Assembly (NCBI GenBank): GCA_028274465.1
Contig: CM051456.1
Span: 74,262,753-74,326,752, forward strand
Length of the DNA stretch: 64,000 nucleotides
Source of the DNA: Plantago ovata
Taxonomy: Eukaryota; Streptophyta; Magnoliopsida; Lamiales; Plantaginaceae
Direction: 5' to 3'
Under the pieces are notes generated by a model, which saw nothing but the letters and a program-made list of their open reading frames with translations, had not been told where the DNA came from and did no database searches. The translations under genes and the position numbers were made by a program. Positions within the stretch are counted from its first letter, which is position 1. Each line of letters begins with the position of its first letter. Of the stretch, positions 10,474 through 22,481 are shown piece by piece.

Positions 10474-11150
10474 ATGAGTCAACTTCTGTTGCCCCGGTAT
10501 GTGATGCCTCGAGGGCCTTGCATAATATTGGATGACGATTGCAGGAATTATGACTTTGATCCTTCGTACTACTCCATTCTCTCCACGTTTCCAATGGGTG
10601 ATGATCCAAGAGGGTTCTTAGACACGTACGAGGAAGGTGTGTTGAGGATACCTTGTGAGAATGAGGAGGGGGTTATTTTATCACATGAGCAACGTACGAG
10701 GAAGGGTACGCTCGAGGATGGCTCATAATCCCACCGGAAAAATCGTTGCGCACTTGGGGTGAAGTAACCAGCAAGTTTCTGGAACATTGGGATAGAGACT
10801 CACCTCCCGGTTCAAGGGCATGGACGTCTCGCTTCAGTAGTCAGCCACCAGAAATCGACATTGTCGATGAAGAGGAATGTGGAGAAGAATCCATTGATGA
10901 AGTCTCTTCAGTGCTTAGCTTGGATTCCACGTCCTTACTTGCGGTTGTCGAGGTTGTTGGTCAAGAGGAAGTCGTGGAGGAGGTGATAACTGAATCCATT
11001 GCTTCACTTGAGTCAGAAGGTGATGGCGTGAGTTGTGTTGAGGTCAAGAAGCCAATCTCTGAAGATTTAGGTGTCTCTGAATCAATTACGGCAGATACTC
11101 TTGATCCTGACTCCTACGCTCTGGTCCATGCACCCACCTATGAGTTCTAA
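10474..11150 (+). pseudogene. G2 short acidic ORF of unknown function, frameshifted
   Basis: Two overlapping frames (10474-10728 and 10746-11150) become one coding stretch of about 220 residues if one frameshift near 10665-10700 is allowed. The N-terminal half includes DPRGFLDTYEEG and, after the shift, TWGEVTSKFLEHW. This faintly recalls the TW...KFL block of gypsy gag, but no zinc knuckle or protease is seen. The C-terminal half is strongly acidic (EEVVEEVITESIASLES). It could be a decayed gag or an unrelated captured sequence. It sits where gag would be, about 300 bases after the PBS. I do not recognise the family. Confidence 0.4.
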
Positions 11151-13244
11151 AGGAGTTTTGATCCTCTTTTCTCTTTTTATTTTCCATCTGATTCCCTTAG
11201 TTATTTTTTAGATTTAGATTTTTTTGGTTTTGTTAATCTTAGTTTTCAGGGAATCATGGACTTGCTTGAGCAGATACGGAGAGGAGCCAAGGATGGTTCC
11301 CAAGATGCGAGGAGTAATGGAACGGATGCACAAGATTCATTTCCATTTCATAATGGATAACATTAGTGGTAATGGTTGCATGTAGTTTAGTTTTATCGCT
11401 TTCTTGCATTGCATGCATGTTTATTTTTCGTGTGTTTTTGGTAATAAAATTGGTTTTAAGATGATAATTTTGCGTTTTGGGAGGAAAAAGGCGTCTCCAG
11501 GAGTCTGGAGATGCCAGGCGAACCGCCCCCCATGTGGAGCGATTCGCCTGGCAAGACCAGGCCGCCTGGGACGTTCTGGACGCGCCAGGCGAATCGCCCC
11601 CCACCTGGGGCGGTTCGCCCCGGGTGTCCAGAAACCCGAAGGTCCGGGTTTTCGTTCGGAATCCCATTTTTCTCCTATTATGCTAAATTATTGATCTTTT
11701 TACCACTTTTATCGTCCGTTTTGGTTTCTCACGAGTTTCCTTGAGTCATATAGGTTACAGGTACAAGTTAGCTCTCACCTTGAATCCACTTTCGACGGTC
11801 GGGACGAACGACGACGTTCAGGTTTGGGGGGGTTATCGCTGGCTATCTCTATGCTTGTTTTGGTTATGATAAACTCGTGAAACCCTTTGTGTGCATTTGC
11901 ATTTGCACGTTTACCGCTTTCTTAGTATTTAGTTGCATACACTACATTCATCCTAGTATAGTTTTGCATGTTTTTTGTGTGGAGTTTATATCCAAATTTT
12001 TTAAACTTTTTTATTGGGTAGATTAACTCGTTATGACCTTTGACCATGCATTTCATCTCTATGAATTTGTTTGAGTTTTTTCTCGCTTGGCTTGTCACAT
12101 TTATATATGCACTTAGTTAAGCTTGGTAGTCTCGACATCACTTAGTGGTGTTTTCTCTACTGCGGTTCACGAAGGCCTTTATAATAGGATGATGCATGTT
12201 AGGATCTTATGGTTGTTTTCCGAAGTAATTATGTACCTAAGAGGCAACAAGTCTTCATCTTGCTTTGAGATTGCTAAATGCCTAGGAAGGAGGTAGTGTG
12301 ATCCTTTGTTTGCAACCTATTCTTTCGAATAGGTTTGGGGAGGGGGTTACGCTATCATTAGACTTGTTTTTTGATTTTTGAGTGTGGTGAGTTTGTTTTT
12401 CTTTTTCGTAAATTTTGTGCTCCAACCTATTCTTTCGAATAGGTTTGGGGAGGTCGTTTGTGAGTCGTTGTAATTTCTTTTTCGTTGTGCTACTGCTGGC
12501 TATATATACAAAAAAAAAAAAAAAGAGAAGAAAAAATATTGAAACAAAGAGAGAAAAAATTCCAGGAAAAAGAAAAAATCTGGAAAAGAAAAAAAAATGG
12601 AAAAAAGAGACCCCAAGAAAGCAAAGAAGGGTCAAAAGAAAGCCTAAAAGCAGTTTAGCAAAGTGTTTGTCTCGTTTTTCAATTCATGTAATGTTCGTAA
12701 TCGAGTTGTAATTTTTTGTCTTTTGTTTGTTTGAGTGTCATCTGTTCTAGACCACCCTCGTCCTGCCATTCAGGAAGTGGTGTTTAATTTATGACTTTGC
12801 TTGAGAGATGGGTAGAATAGGGGAGTGTGAACTTTTAGGGAACCCTCCTGCGTTTGATGAGAGCCAGTATTGGTTCGACCTCTTTGAGGAAAAGTCTTAA
12901 CTTGGTGAACAGCAGTAAGTCCTCAGTTTCATAGGCACGGGACAACCATTCGTATTTTAACGTGTTTCATTACGTCGTCACTGACTAGGTCCAGGTACAG
13001 AATGTTACGAGAGAATATCTTGTTTGACATAGTGCATATGTGAATGTGTATGAGTCAATCGAGGCATTCTTCAACCGATATCCATGTTATGATTTATACG
13101 GTCATTGTTCATAAGTTTTTGATAGACTCAATAGATTAGTTCATTTCATTTGGCATGAGACTCCATTTTGTGTGGTGCATTGGTTTTTTGCATTAGAGTC
13201 AAGCTAGTTGCTTGAGGACAAGCAAAGGTTCGGTTTGGGGAGTT
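11151..13244 (+). other. G2 3' noncoding region
   Basis: A GC palindrome cluster lies at 11514-11625. From about 11870 the sequence is collinear with the 3' noncoding regions of G1, G3 and G4. Paired palindromes AACCTATTCTTTCGAATAGGTT lie at 12314-12335 and 12424-12445. A purine-rich tract runs from 12508 to 12620. The PPT (TTTGGGGAGTT) precedes the LTR at 13245. A 33-codon ORF at about 11256 follows TTTTCAG/G but has no other support. Confidence 0.7.
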
Positions 13245-13648
13245 TGATGAACGTGTATTTTACAATTTCATTCGAGTCGTTTACACCGATTTACCTATCC
13301 TCTACGTAAATTTAGTTTATATTTTAGTGCATTTTATTAGAATAGTGTCACGTTTCTCTTTTCTTTGCATTTTTCAGGTTTTAGGTGAAAAACGTGTTTT
13401 AATGGGCAATATTGATGAAGTAGACGACGTTTTGGTGTTTCGAGGACATTGGTGGAGTATCTAGAAGGTTCTGGATGAGATTTGAGGCCTAGGGGACGAG
13501 TTTCAAGGCTTAAAGGTCACTAGAAGGCAAAATCCGAGTCCGAAAAGGAAAAGAAGACTAAAATCTCGCTGAATTTGATCTGGAGCTCCCGGGCGGTTCG
13601 CCCGGGATGTGGGGCGTTTCGCCCCACGCCAGGCGGTTGGCCCCACGT
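13245..13648 (+). repeat. G2 3' LTR fragment (first 404 bases)
   Basis: Begins TGATGAACGTG after the PPT and stops within the palindrome cluster at CCCCACGT, where the next LTR begins. It is the start of the same LTR type as 15253-16444. Confidence 0.85.
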
Positions 13649-14844
13649 TGATGAATGTGTATTTTACACTTTCATTCGAGTCTTTTCACCTAATTTAGCT
13701 ATCCTCTATGTTAATTTAGCTATATTTTAGTACATTTTATTAGAATAGTGTCACGTTTCCCTTTAGATTTTATTTTACAGGTTTTGGTTGAAATTCGGAG
13801 AATTACGGGCATTTATATTGAAGTCTACAAGGAATTGGTGTTCCAGAAGCATATTTGGAGTATCTGAAGGTTTCCGGATAGGATTTGGAGTCTAGGGGCC
13901 GAATCTGGAGGTTAGAAGGCTACTAGAAGTCATAAACCGAGTCCGAAAAGGTGAAGAAATCCAAAACCGCGTCGAAAATGCGAAAATTTCGCGTTTACAC
14001 TGTGGGGCGAACCGCCGTGGGCAAATTCCGGGCCTATATATAGTTGCGAGTTTTCTCTCCGAAAATCATATCTTTCTAAGCCTACTTTCTCACCTCTCTC
14101 TATAGTTTTAGGTAGGAACTTCCCGGGGCCTGTCCTGGGAGTTCCATAGCTTAGGGGATACTTTTTCATAGCAGATTGGAGCGCGTAGGATCGCAATCAT
14201 CCGGAGATTGACAACCTTCGGTAACTTTGTATCTTACAACTTTTATCTACTTATTTTATATTCTTTCAATATGTTTTCTTCTATGATTGCTATTGATTGC
14301 ATGCACATTATGAGTAGCTAAATTTATCGTTGGTGGTAGTATGTGAATTCTTAGCGAGGGAAGATAATCATGCTAATGGCTATATCGCGCATTATACTCC
14401 GTGTCATTGCTTTATTTCGTTGATGAGTTGAACACCAAAATTCTCGTATGTTGTATTGATCATTATGCACACTAGGAGACTTGTCGGCCAATCAGACTAA
14501 ATTATCTTCGTAGTGTTGAATGATTACGGAACACAATAGGACGTTAGTTGTTGACAGGTCAGACCCATATTATCTTCGTAGTGCACAATACTTACAACAG
14601 GACCCAAGATTCATTCAAAGATCTCTATGCAAGACCGAGGAATTTATGCATGATTATCGACCCATTATGTTAAGAAGGACCATACTATCACCAACCTCCA
14701 TTATCTGCTTGAAAACCCCTATTGCTTTTTATTTGCTGTTTTATATTTTCTTGATTAAATAGATAAAGCTAGTTATAGTCCTGAGAGAACGACACTCGAG
14801 TCATTCTACTACTACACTACGGTTTTCGTTGTAGTTGTGGATTG
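13649..14844 (+). repeat. G1-type LTR embedded in G2
   Basis: Begins TGATGAATGTG and is closer to the G1 LTR than to the G2 LTRs. It has a palindrome remnant at about 14002-14022 and a TATATATA box at 14034-14041. It lacks the last 80 or so bases. At 14844/14845 it passes directly into a second copy of the G2 internal 3' region, sharing only one or two bases at the junction. Confidence 0.8.
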
Positions 14845-15252
14845 TGAACTTTTAGGGAACCCTCCTTCGTTTGATGAGAGCCAATATTGGTTCGACCTCT
14901 TTGAGGAAAAGTCTTAACAGCAGTAAGTCCTCAGTTTCATAGGCACGGGACAACCATTCGTATTTTAACGTGTTTCATTACGTCGTCACTGACTAGATCC
15001 AGGTAGAGAATGTTACGAGAGACTATCTTGTTTGACATAGTGCATATGTGAATGTGTATGAGTCAATCGAGGCATTCTTCAACCGATATCCCTGTTATGA
15101 TTTGTACGGTCATTGTTCATAAGTTTTTGATAGACTCAATAGATTAGTTCATTTCATTTGGCATGAGACTCAATTTTGTGTGTTGCATTGGTTTTTTGCA
15201 TTAGAGTCAAGCTAGTTGCTTGAGGACAAACAAAGGTTCGGTTTGGGGAGTT
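14845..15252 (+). repeat. Duplicate of G2 internal 3' region with PPT
   Basis: Collinear with about 12827-13244, including the final PPT, apart from small differences such as a short deletion near 14917. Its presence next to a complete 3' LTR shows a repeated 3'-noncoding-plus-LTR unit. Confidence 0.85.
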
Positions 15253-16444
15253 TGATGAACGTGTATTTTACACTATCATTCGAGTCTTTTACACCGATTT
15301 ACCTATCCTCTAGGTTAATTTAGCTTATATTTTAGTGCATTTTATTAGAATAGTGTCACGTTTCTCTTTTCTTTGCATTTTTCAGGTTTTAGGTGAAAAA
15401 CGTGTTTTTATGGGCAATATTGATGAAGTAGACGAGGTTTTGGTGTTTCGAGGACATTGGTGGAGTATCTAGAAGGTTCTGGATGAGATTTGAGGCCTAG
15501 GGGACGAGTTTCAAGGCTTAAAGCTCACTAGAAGGCAAGATCCGAGTCCGAAAAGGAAAAGAAGACTAAAATCTCGCTGAATTTGATCTGGAGCTCCCGG
15601 GCGGTTCGCCCGGGATGTGGGGCGGTTCGCCCCACGCCAGGCGGTTCGCCCCACGTCATCCGACAGCTATATGTATGTTGCCAATTCTCTACGTTTTTCA
15701 TACCTTTTCACATTATTTTGAGAGACGAATTCTCCAGAGCCTGTTCTGGGAATTCTTAGCATAGGAGACTCTTTTTCTTATCAATTTGGAGGATTAAGCA
15801 TAGCAATTGGACATCGTTGTTTCTCAATTCTTGCTTGTGAGTTAGCAATTCTTCGGAGATTGACAACCTTCGTCGGTAACATTGTATCTCACGATTTTTC
15901 TACTTTTGTTTATTTCTTTCAACATGTTTTCATTCAATCTTGCTTTGATTCTTGTTGATTGCAATTTATCTATGAGTAGCTAAATCTATCGTTGGTGATA
16001 GTATGTGATTTCTTAGCTAGGGTTCTTAATTATGCATGATTGGATGTAACGCGATTCAGACTTGACTTATTGCTTTATTTCTTTGATCTATCTAAGCCCT
16101 CTATCTTCGTAGTGTTGAATTGAATGGAACACATTGGACAATTCATGATCTCAGATTTCTATGCAAACGTTCAAGTACTTCATGCATGATTATTAACCTG
16201 ATGCTTTGAATGATCATACTATCACTAACTTCCATTATTATTGATAAGAAAATCTGTGCTAAGTCGTTTGTTGAGTTTATAGTTTAAGTTAAATTAGATA
16301 AAGCTAGTTATAGTCCTTAGAGATCGACACTCGAGGTTATTTTACTTCTACACTACGTACCTTGGTTTTCGTTGTAGTTGTGAATTGCCTTTGGCTAAAA
16401 ACAAATTTATTTGATTAATTGAGTCTGACAAATTCGGTTCATCA
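15253..16444 (+). repeat. G2 3' LTR
   Basis: 1192 bases from TGATGAACGTG to GTTCATCA, followed by the ACTTG target duplication. The palindrome cluster is at 15597-15655. Confidence 0.92.
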
Positions 16445-18113
16445 ACTTGAACCATTGCAGTTTCAGCAAGTGGTTCTTCAGCAATTGCAGCTTCAACAAT
16501 TTCTGGGACAGGATTAGTTGCTTTTTCAGCAAGTGCATCTCTTCTCAAGTCCGCAACGATATCACTTGCTGGTTCTAGAGTGTTGTCATCAAGATTATCT
16601 ACAATGTAGATATCGGGGACTTGGGAAGGATTTTCATTTCCACTGCCATGTGGTCTCGCTTCAGCAGATGCATCAACGTTAGGTTGATTATTGAAGGCTT
16701 CTGCAAACACTTCAACATTGTTGAAGGCTTCTGCAAACACTTCAACAACATCTACTGCAGTGGCTTGCGTTTCAGCAACCACTGGAACATCGTCATCCTG
16801 AATGACATGGACAATTGGAACGGACTTACGTGTCGTTGTTTTCTTTCTTGGGTAAGTCTTTGTCCGTGCCTTCTTAGGAATAGGATCAGCTGATGACGCT
16901 GCAGTTTGAGTGTCATCATCAGCTTTCCTCTTTTTCTTCTTAGATTTCTCACTGGGTGCATTAGTTTCAGCAACCGCAGTGGTGTCAGCAACAACATTTG
17001 AAGCTGTTGCATTCTCAGCAACATTTGCAGCTGTTGAATACCTATCTTGCTGACCAATATTTGCAACATCTGCAGCTGTTGCATTCATGGACTGGTTATC
17101 AGTCTCAGCAACATTTGCAGCTGTTGTCTTCTTTGACTTCTTGTCAGCAACCTTAGGTCCATTCTGCTTATAGAAGGCTCTTCCCACATTGCATACTGAT
17201 TTCTTAATCGGCAATGGGTTTCTTAGCTGAATCCTAAAATGTTCAAGGATGTAGCATATTTTCAATCCATACATCACTGGAAAGGTAGGTGAGACTGTGT
17301 TGTCTTCAACCTTTATCTTGAACTTAGTAACACAATCAACAAGTCTGTTGAAAATGTACTTAGCCCAGCTGAGTTCAGTTTTATTCTCATGGATATGCAT
17401 CAGCAATGGCCACCTTCTCAAGCCTACTTGGTCAATTCCTCCAACTTGGGAGTCTAAGACTTTGATGAGTAGCAGAGCTACTAGACCAAGTGAATGGCAG
17501 AGATGCTTCCTTTTTACGTGCTTTGTCCACGTGACGGGAGCAATTTCGCGTTTCTTCATTCTTTCATTTCTGACATCACTGTAGAAGGCTTCAATTTCTT
17601 CATCAGTGGTAGTGATGTCATCTTCAGTTCCAGTAGTTGGAATCTGAAAGATGTTTGCTAAATCAATCCATTTCAGGATGATTTGCACTCCTTGAACTGA
17701 GGTAGAAATCACTTTTTCTGTGACTCCTTGTCCGTCAGTAAGGGTTTGGATTTCTGCATTGTTGTAGAATTCCATTGTGTCCAGCATACTCACTTTCTTA
17801 GTGCGAGCAGTAATGAAGAAAAGAAGGCCTTGTTGATTGATCAAGTTCAACGCCTCTTCATTTTCTTCGTCCAAATCTTGTTCATAAAAGTACCGAATGT
17901 ACTTCTCTTTGGCAAATCCGCCCCACTGCATCATCTGCTCACACTTTGCAATGTCGAGATATGTAGGCGGCATGGGTCTTTCGGTTATACGGTCGTTTTT
18001 CAACACAATTTTCACTGTGTTTGTCGCCGGATTTTCAACAGGAGCAGTGCTTTTTCCAACACTGTCTGCCTCTGATGATTTTAAGGTCTTAGAGGTTGTC
18101 TATTGGGAGCCAT
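16445..18113 (-). pseudogene. Copia-A env-like gene, N-terminal part
   Basis: The start is the ATG at 18113, preceded by a TATATAAA box at 18261-18268. The frame is open from 18015 down to the G2 junction at 16445, with a frameshift in the first 100 bases. The protein has an N-terminal globular region (PPTYLDIAKCEQMMQWGGF; RKHLCHSLGLVALLLIKVL) and then an Ala/Thr/Val-rich tail with VAE repeats and Lys-rich patches. No clear signal peptide or membrane segment is seen. SIRE-type Copia elements carry an extra 'env-like' ORF here; its role is unproven. The first 800 bases recur, with many indels, at 23153-23946. Confidence 0.7.
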
Positions 18114-19093
18114 CTCTTATATAGTAGGAGGGTTTAAGAAATGTACGAAAAAGAGTTTTTCCTTTTTGACCAGAGGTACAGTGAATTCAGAGCACATGCT
18201 AGAGAAATTGCAGAGAAAGGAAATGTGAGTTAAAGAATTTTGTCTTTCTCTAACTCTTCATTTATATAGTGTCTTTGTTATGTGAGAAGCTCGATGGTTT
18301 TGAGTTCTCAGCAAGGGTAAACCAGAGATTCATTTTTGTTAGTGGAGCCTTTGCATTAAATGCGTAGTGGACCACTAACAAAACCGTCAGAGCATACTTT
18401 CTCTTTGTAATATCAACCGTTGGATCAAAAACTACTTTAAAATCAATGGCCACGATTGTATTTCATGTCATGATTAACATCGAGTTTATTTGTGCCAAGA
18501 TTAGCGTCACAAATTGTTTTTACCTTGATTCACGGGATTTGATCTCTTTTACTCCAACGCTAATTGCTTTCTGAAGTAAATAAGAATCTTTTCAGCGATT
18601 TTATTCATTCTGACTTTGGCACTTACCTTTTCAAGTAACAAGTCTTGTATTTGCTGAAAATTCCCCCTTAATCAAATATCTCATATTTCTTTTAGGTAAA
18701 AGACATTTTTGTGTTCCCGTCTCAGCAAATTCTTTTTATATTGAGATATCCTTAGGTAAAATCTGAGAAGTATTTTTGCTCTTTTCTGAGTTCCCGTCTC
18801 AGATCTTTCTTTTGAAACTTGAATACATGTTTCAGTATCTTTGATTGTCTGAATGCCAGTTTGAGCAATCTTCTTTTATTTTACTGAGTACCCGTCTCAG
18901 CAAAGGATCAAGTTTCCTAACAAATACCCAGTTTGAAGGAATTACTTGTTGAGTGCCTGTTTCAGCAAACATGTAGTGTACTATCATTTCTTTTTAGAAG
19001 AAATCAGTGGAAGGGACTTTATAAAGAACACATGTAAGCAAACATTTGGCTTGCTGAATGACTATTTCAGCAATCCACCAAATGCATCATTTA
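18114..19093 (-). other. Copia-A pol-env spacer with promoter-like site and palindromes
   Basis: Noncoding. On the minus strand a series of TTGCTGAA...TTCAGCAA-type palindromes, centred on ACNGGCAT-like cores, runs from about 19076 to 18650 at roughly 40-60-base spacing. A purine tract AAGGGGGAA lies at about 18661-18669. A TATATAAA box lies at 18261-18268, about 150 bases before the env-like ATG. The block recurs at 23947-24925 and, more diverged, in Copia-B at 40321-41229. Confidence 0.6.
18261..18268 (-). promoter_or_regulatory. TATA box upstream of Copia-A env-like gene
   Basis: TATATAAA on the minus strand, about 150 bases upstream of the ATG at 18113. Copia-B has the same octamer at 41088-41095, 135 bases before its env-like ATG. 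Confidence 0.5.
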
Positions 19094-20653
19094 TTATTGA
19101 GGTCGTTCAATCAATCCAAGGTTATACCTTAGCATTGCGAACCTATTATCTGGTAGGGGCTTGGTAAAGATGTCAACAAGTTGATCATCAGTACCGACTT
19201 TTACAACCTCAATGTATCCTTTTTCCTCATGATCTCTAATGAAATGATGTCTAATATCAATGTGCTTTGTCCTTGAGTGGAACTTAGGATTTTGCGTGAT
19301 AGCAATAGCACTTGTATTATCACAAAAGATTGGTGTTTTCTTTGCAGAAATAACATAATCTCTTAATTGTTGCTGAATCCATAGGATTTGAGCTGTGCAA
19401 CAACTAGCCGCAATGTATTCAGATTCAGTGGATGAATTGGCAACACAGGTTTGCTTCTTGCTGAACCATGATATTAATCTAGTACCTAGAAACTGACAAG
19501 TTCCAAAAGTACTTTTTCTATCAAGAGTTGATCCTCCATTATCAGCATCAGAATAACCAACCAATTCCAATCCTGAATCTTTTGGATACCATAATCCAAC
19601 ATTGACTGTACCTTTGACATATTTCAGTATCTTAAGGGCCTTTTTGTAGTGTGATTCTCTTGGATCAGATTGAAATCTTGCACACACACAAACAACATAC
19701 TGAATGTCAGGTCTACTTGCTGTTAAATACAGCAATGAACCGATGAGCTTCCTATACTTGTGTTCATCAACACTCTTATCTTGTTCAGTATAGCCAAATT
19801 TGGTACCAACACTAATAGGGATCTTTTCAGGTTTTTCTTCCTCTTTGATCGTGAACTTTATGAGCATTTCCTTTGCATACTTTGCTTGATTTATGAATAT
19901 TCCATCTTTGAGTTGCTTGACTTGCAATCCTAGGAAATAATTCAATTCACCCATCATACTCATTTCAAACTTGTTTTTCATGAGTTTGGCAAAATCATCA
20001 CAAAGTCGCTTGTCCTTAGATCCAAATATTATGTCATCCACATAAATCTGGACTAAGAGTATTTTACCATCATGGTTCATGGTAAATAAGGTTTTGTCAA
20101 CTTCACCTTTCTTGAAACCATTATCCAGCAAGAACTTGGCTAAGGTATCATACCAAGCTCTTGGTGCTTGCTTTAGACCATATACATCTTTCTCAAGCTT
20201 GTATACCATCTTGGTTTCTGAGGGAAGTTCAAAGCCAGGGGGTTGTTCCAAGTAGACTTCTTCAGCAAGTTCACCATTTAGGAATGCACTTTTAACATCC
20301 ATTTGATAAACAATGAAGTCATTGTGAGCAGCAAAGGCCCAGAAAAGCCTAATCGTATCCAATATTGCAACTGGTGCATAAGACTCATCATAGTCCAATC
20401 CTTCAGTCTGACAGTAACATTGAGCAACTAAACGTGCGTTGTTCCTTGTTACTTCTCCAGACTCACTCAGCTTGTTTCTGAACACCCACTTTGTACCAAT
20501 TGCTTTCTTTCCTTCAGCAATGGGTACAAGTTTCCAGACTTTGTTCCTTTCAAATTGATCCAGTTCTTCTTGCATTGCCTTGATCCATTCAGAATGCTTT
20601 AAAACTTCTTCTATGGTCTTGGGTTCAATTTCTGAAACAAAGCAAGAGAACAA
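19094..20653 (-). CDS. pol: Copia-A reverse transcriptase-RNase H
   Basis: An open 519-aa frame covering the Ty1/copia RT and RNase H. RT copies element RNA into cDNA; RNase H removes the RNA strand. Visible motifs are KWVFRNK at about 55-61, [11 protein letters not shown] with the first catalytic Asp at 119, QAPRAWY at about 162-168 and YVDD at 205-208. RNase H follows: GYSDAD (366-371), STESEY (408-413) and FCDNTSAI near 444. The ORF ends at the usual Copia C-terminus (IDIRHHFIRD, VDIFTKPL). It was once part of a gag-pol frame; the upstream integrase portion is broken. The ORF start shown is the first Met after the last stop. An almost identical copy with indels lies at 24926-26465. Confidence 0.9.
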   Translation of the reverse strand: MFSCFVSEIEPKTIEEVLKHSEWIKAMQEELDQFERNKVWKLVPIAEGKKAIGTKWVFRNKLSESGEVTRNNARLVAQCYCQTEGLDYDESYAPVAILDTIRLFWAFAAHNDFIVYQMDVKSAFLNGELAEEVYLEQPPGFELPSETKMVYKLEKDVYGLKQAPRAWYDTLAKFLLDNGFKKGEVDKTLFTMNHDGKILLVQIYVDDIIFGSKDKRLCDDFAKLMKNKFEMSMMGELNYFLGLQVKQLKDGIFINQAKYAKEMLIKFTIKEEEKPEKIPISVGTKFGYTEQDKSVDEHKYRKLIGSLLYLTASRPDIQYVVCVCARFQSDPRESHYKKALKILKYVKGTVNVGLWYPKDSGLELVGYSDADNGGSTLDRKSTFGTCQFLGTRLISWFSKKQTCVANSSTESEYIAASCCTAQILWIQQQLRDYVISAKKTPIFCDNTSAIAITQNPKFHSRTKHIDIRHHFIRDHEEKGYIEVVKVGTDDQLVDIFTKPLPDNRFAMLRYNLGLIERPQ

Positions 20654-20770
20654 AGCTTCTACTTCAATGACGTTTGCTTCTTCAGCAAGTTCTTGACTAG
20701 TAGATACTTTGGATCAAGTCACTTGGCGTTTGTCAATATCACCAATCATATCCGTAGAGCATGTGACTCT

Positions 20771-22145
20771 TCAGTATGTACTTAACAGGTTTTCTGCTCT
20801 TTGGATCTGGATAAGTTTGCGTTTCAGCATGTGACTCTTCAGTATGTACTTGCTCAGTACTACTGGTATATTGTTGTGTCTCTTCTGAATTGGTTCATCA
20901 GCAACTGCTTGTTCAGCATTGCTGGTTTGAGGTAACTCGTCAGCAGGCACATGAAGTTGCATAGTTTCAACAACATCCGGAGCAACCGCGTCGTTTGCTG
21001 GAAATTCTTTATCATGAACTATATTTATCTTGTCATGACTTGGGGGAGGAGAGTCATTGTCAGAATCATCATTTAGTTCAATTGATTTGATATTTCTAGC
21101 ATCAGATTCAGTTCTTTGCTCGTGTATGAGTAACTTTTTCATACAATCTGATATTTCTTCTTCAGCAGGAACTCCTTGGGACTTTTCATAGAATACAACA
21201 TGCACTGATTATTCGATCTTTTGTGCCTTTTTATTGTAATCTCTATAAGCTTTACTATGCAAGGAGTAACCAAACAATATCGCTTCGTCTGCCTTTGGTT
21301 GAAATGTTCTTAAGTATTCTCTATCATTGTTAAGAACAAAGCATTTGCAACCAAATACTCTTAGATGAGTGATGTTAGGAGGTCTTCCAACAAATAACTC
21401 ATAGGGAGTTTTGTTGTATTCCTTAGTTATCAAACATCTATTTTGAGTATAGCAGGCGGTATTAATCGCTTCAACCCAATAAGCTTCACTTATTTCAGTG
21501 TCAGCAAGCATCGTTCTAGCTGCTTCCTTAAGGTACGATTCTTCCTTTCAGCAACACCATTTTGTTGAGGTGTCCTTACTGAGGATAACTGATGTTGTAT
21601 GCCTTTTGAAATGCAAAACTCAGTTATGTACTGGTTTACAAACTCAGTTCCATGGTCTTTTCTTATGACTTTTACCTTGTCATTTTTCATGACTTCAAGC
21701 TTATTCATCAAGTTAGGTATTTCAGTCCTTGTTTCAGACTTGTGCTTGATAAATACTACCCAAGTGAATCTTGAATAGTCATCTACCACCACCAGACCAT
21801 ACTTCTTACCAGCATAGCTTGTTGAAGAAGATTCAAACAAGTCCATATGCAAGAGTTGTAAAGGTTTGTAGTTGACGGTACTGCCTTGTTCTTGAAAGAA
21901 GATTTGGTTTGCTTTCCTTGCTGACATGCATTGCAAACACCATCCTTCTTAAAGTAACCTTAGATAATCCAACTACAAGTGCCTTTTTAGACAGATTATT
22001 CAGCGTCTTGAAGTTTAGGTGACTTGTTCGTTTATGCCATAACCATGCTTTTTCAGCAAGGCAATCATGGTCTGAGACAAGGCATTTTCACAATTACTGA
22101 AGACCAATCTACAGTATACAAACCTCCTGATCTTCTAGCAACCAT
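20771..22145 (-). pseudogene. pol: Copia-A integrase and linker, frameshifted (left contig)
   Basis: Frames 21490-21936, 21209-21511 and 20771-21205 together cover the integrase. The core has Asp in LLHMDLFES, Asp in RKDHGTEF and Glu in QQNGVAERKNRTL. The C-terminal part has NTACYTQNRC and GCKCFVLN, followed by a Glu/Asp-rich linker to RT. The zinc-binding N-terminal part lies in broken frame upstream. Two single-base indels relative to 26582-27959 split the frame. Some of these may be sequencing errors, because the two copies break at different places. Confidence 0.75.
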
Positions 22146-22166
22146 AATAACCTTTTTGTCTCAAGT

Positions 22167-22481
22167 CTATAAGTTTACATTCATCACTTTTGATTTGATG
22201 AAGTAACCTTTGTCAGCGAATTGACTCATGCAGAAAAGGTTAAACTTAAGATTTTTGACATAAAGAACTCCCGAAATGGTAATGCATCCTAACTTCACGT
22301 CACCATAACCTTTTGTAGAACCAAAGCCTCCACCAGCAAACCTTATTGTTGGACCTTTAGACCACCGTATATAGTTTATAAGGTTATTCTTGTTGCCCGT
22401 CATGTGCTTTCCACAACCACTGGCAAAGTGCCAGATTGCATTGTTTGTCTCCGTGGGTGAAGTCTGCACAATCAAGAGCAA
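22167..22481 (-). pseudogene. pol: Copia-A protease (left contig) lacking catalytic Asp
   Basis: Short frame with the Copia protease-type block IWHFASGCGKHMTG and later GVLYVKNLKFNLFCMSQ. The active site, normally D-S-G, reads A-S-G (codon GCC), so the enzyme should be inactive. The same change is in the second copy at 27966-28298, so it is not a read error. Confidence 0.7.

Larger units (their letters stand above)
8940..16444 (+). mobile_element. G2: non-autonomous Gypsy element with chimeric 3' end
   Basis: The ends are TGATGAAC...GTTCATCA, flanked by a perfect 5-base target duplication ACTTG (8935-8939 and 16445-16449). It has a full 5' LTR, a tRNA-Asp PBS, only short ORFs (10474-11150) and a long 3' noncoding region. 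The 3' side is complex: a 404-base LTR start (13245-13648), a near-complete G1-type LTR (13649-14844), a second copy of the last 400 bases of the internal region (14845-15252), then a full LTR (15253-16444). One target duplication around the whole suggests that either the chimera integrated as a unit or it was rearranged afterwards. Confidence 0.85.
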
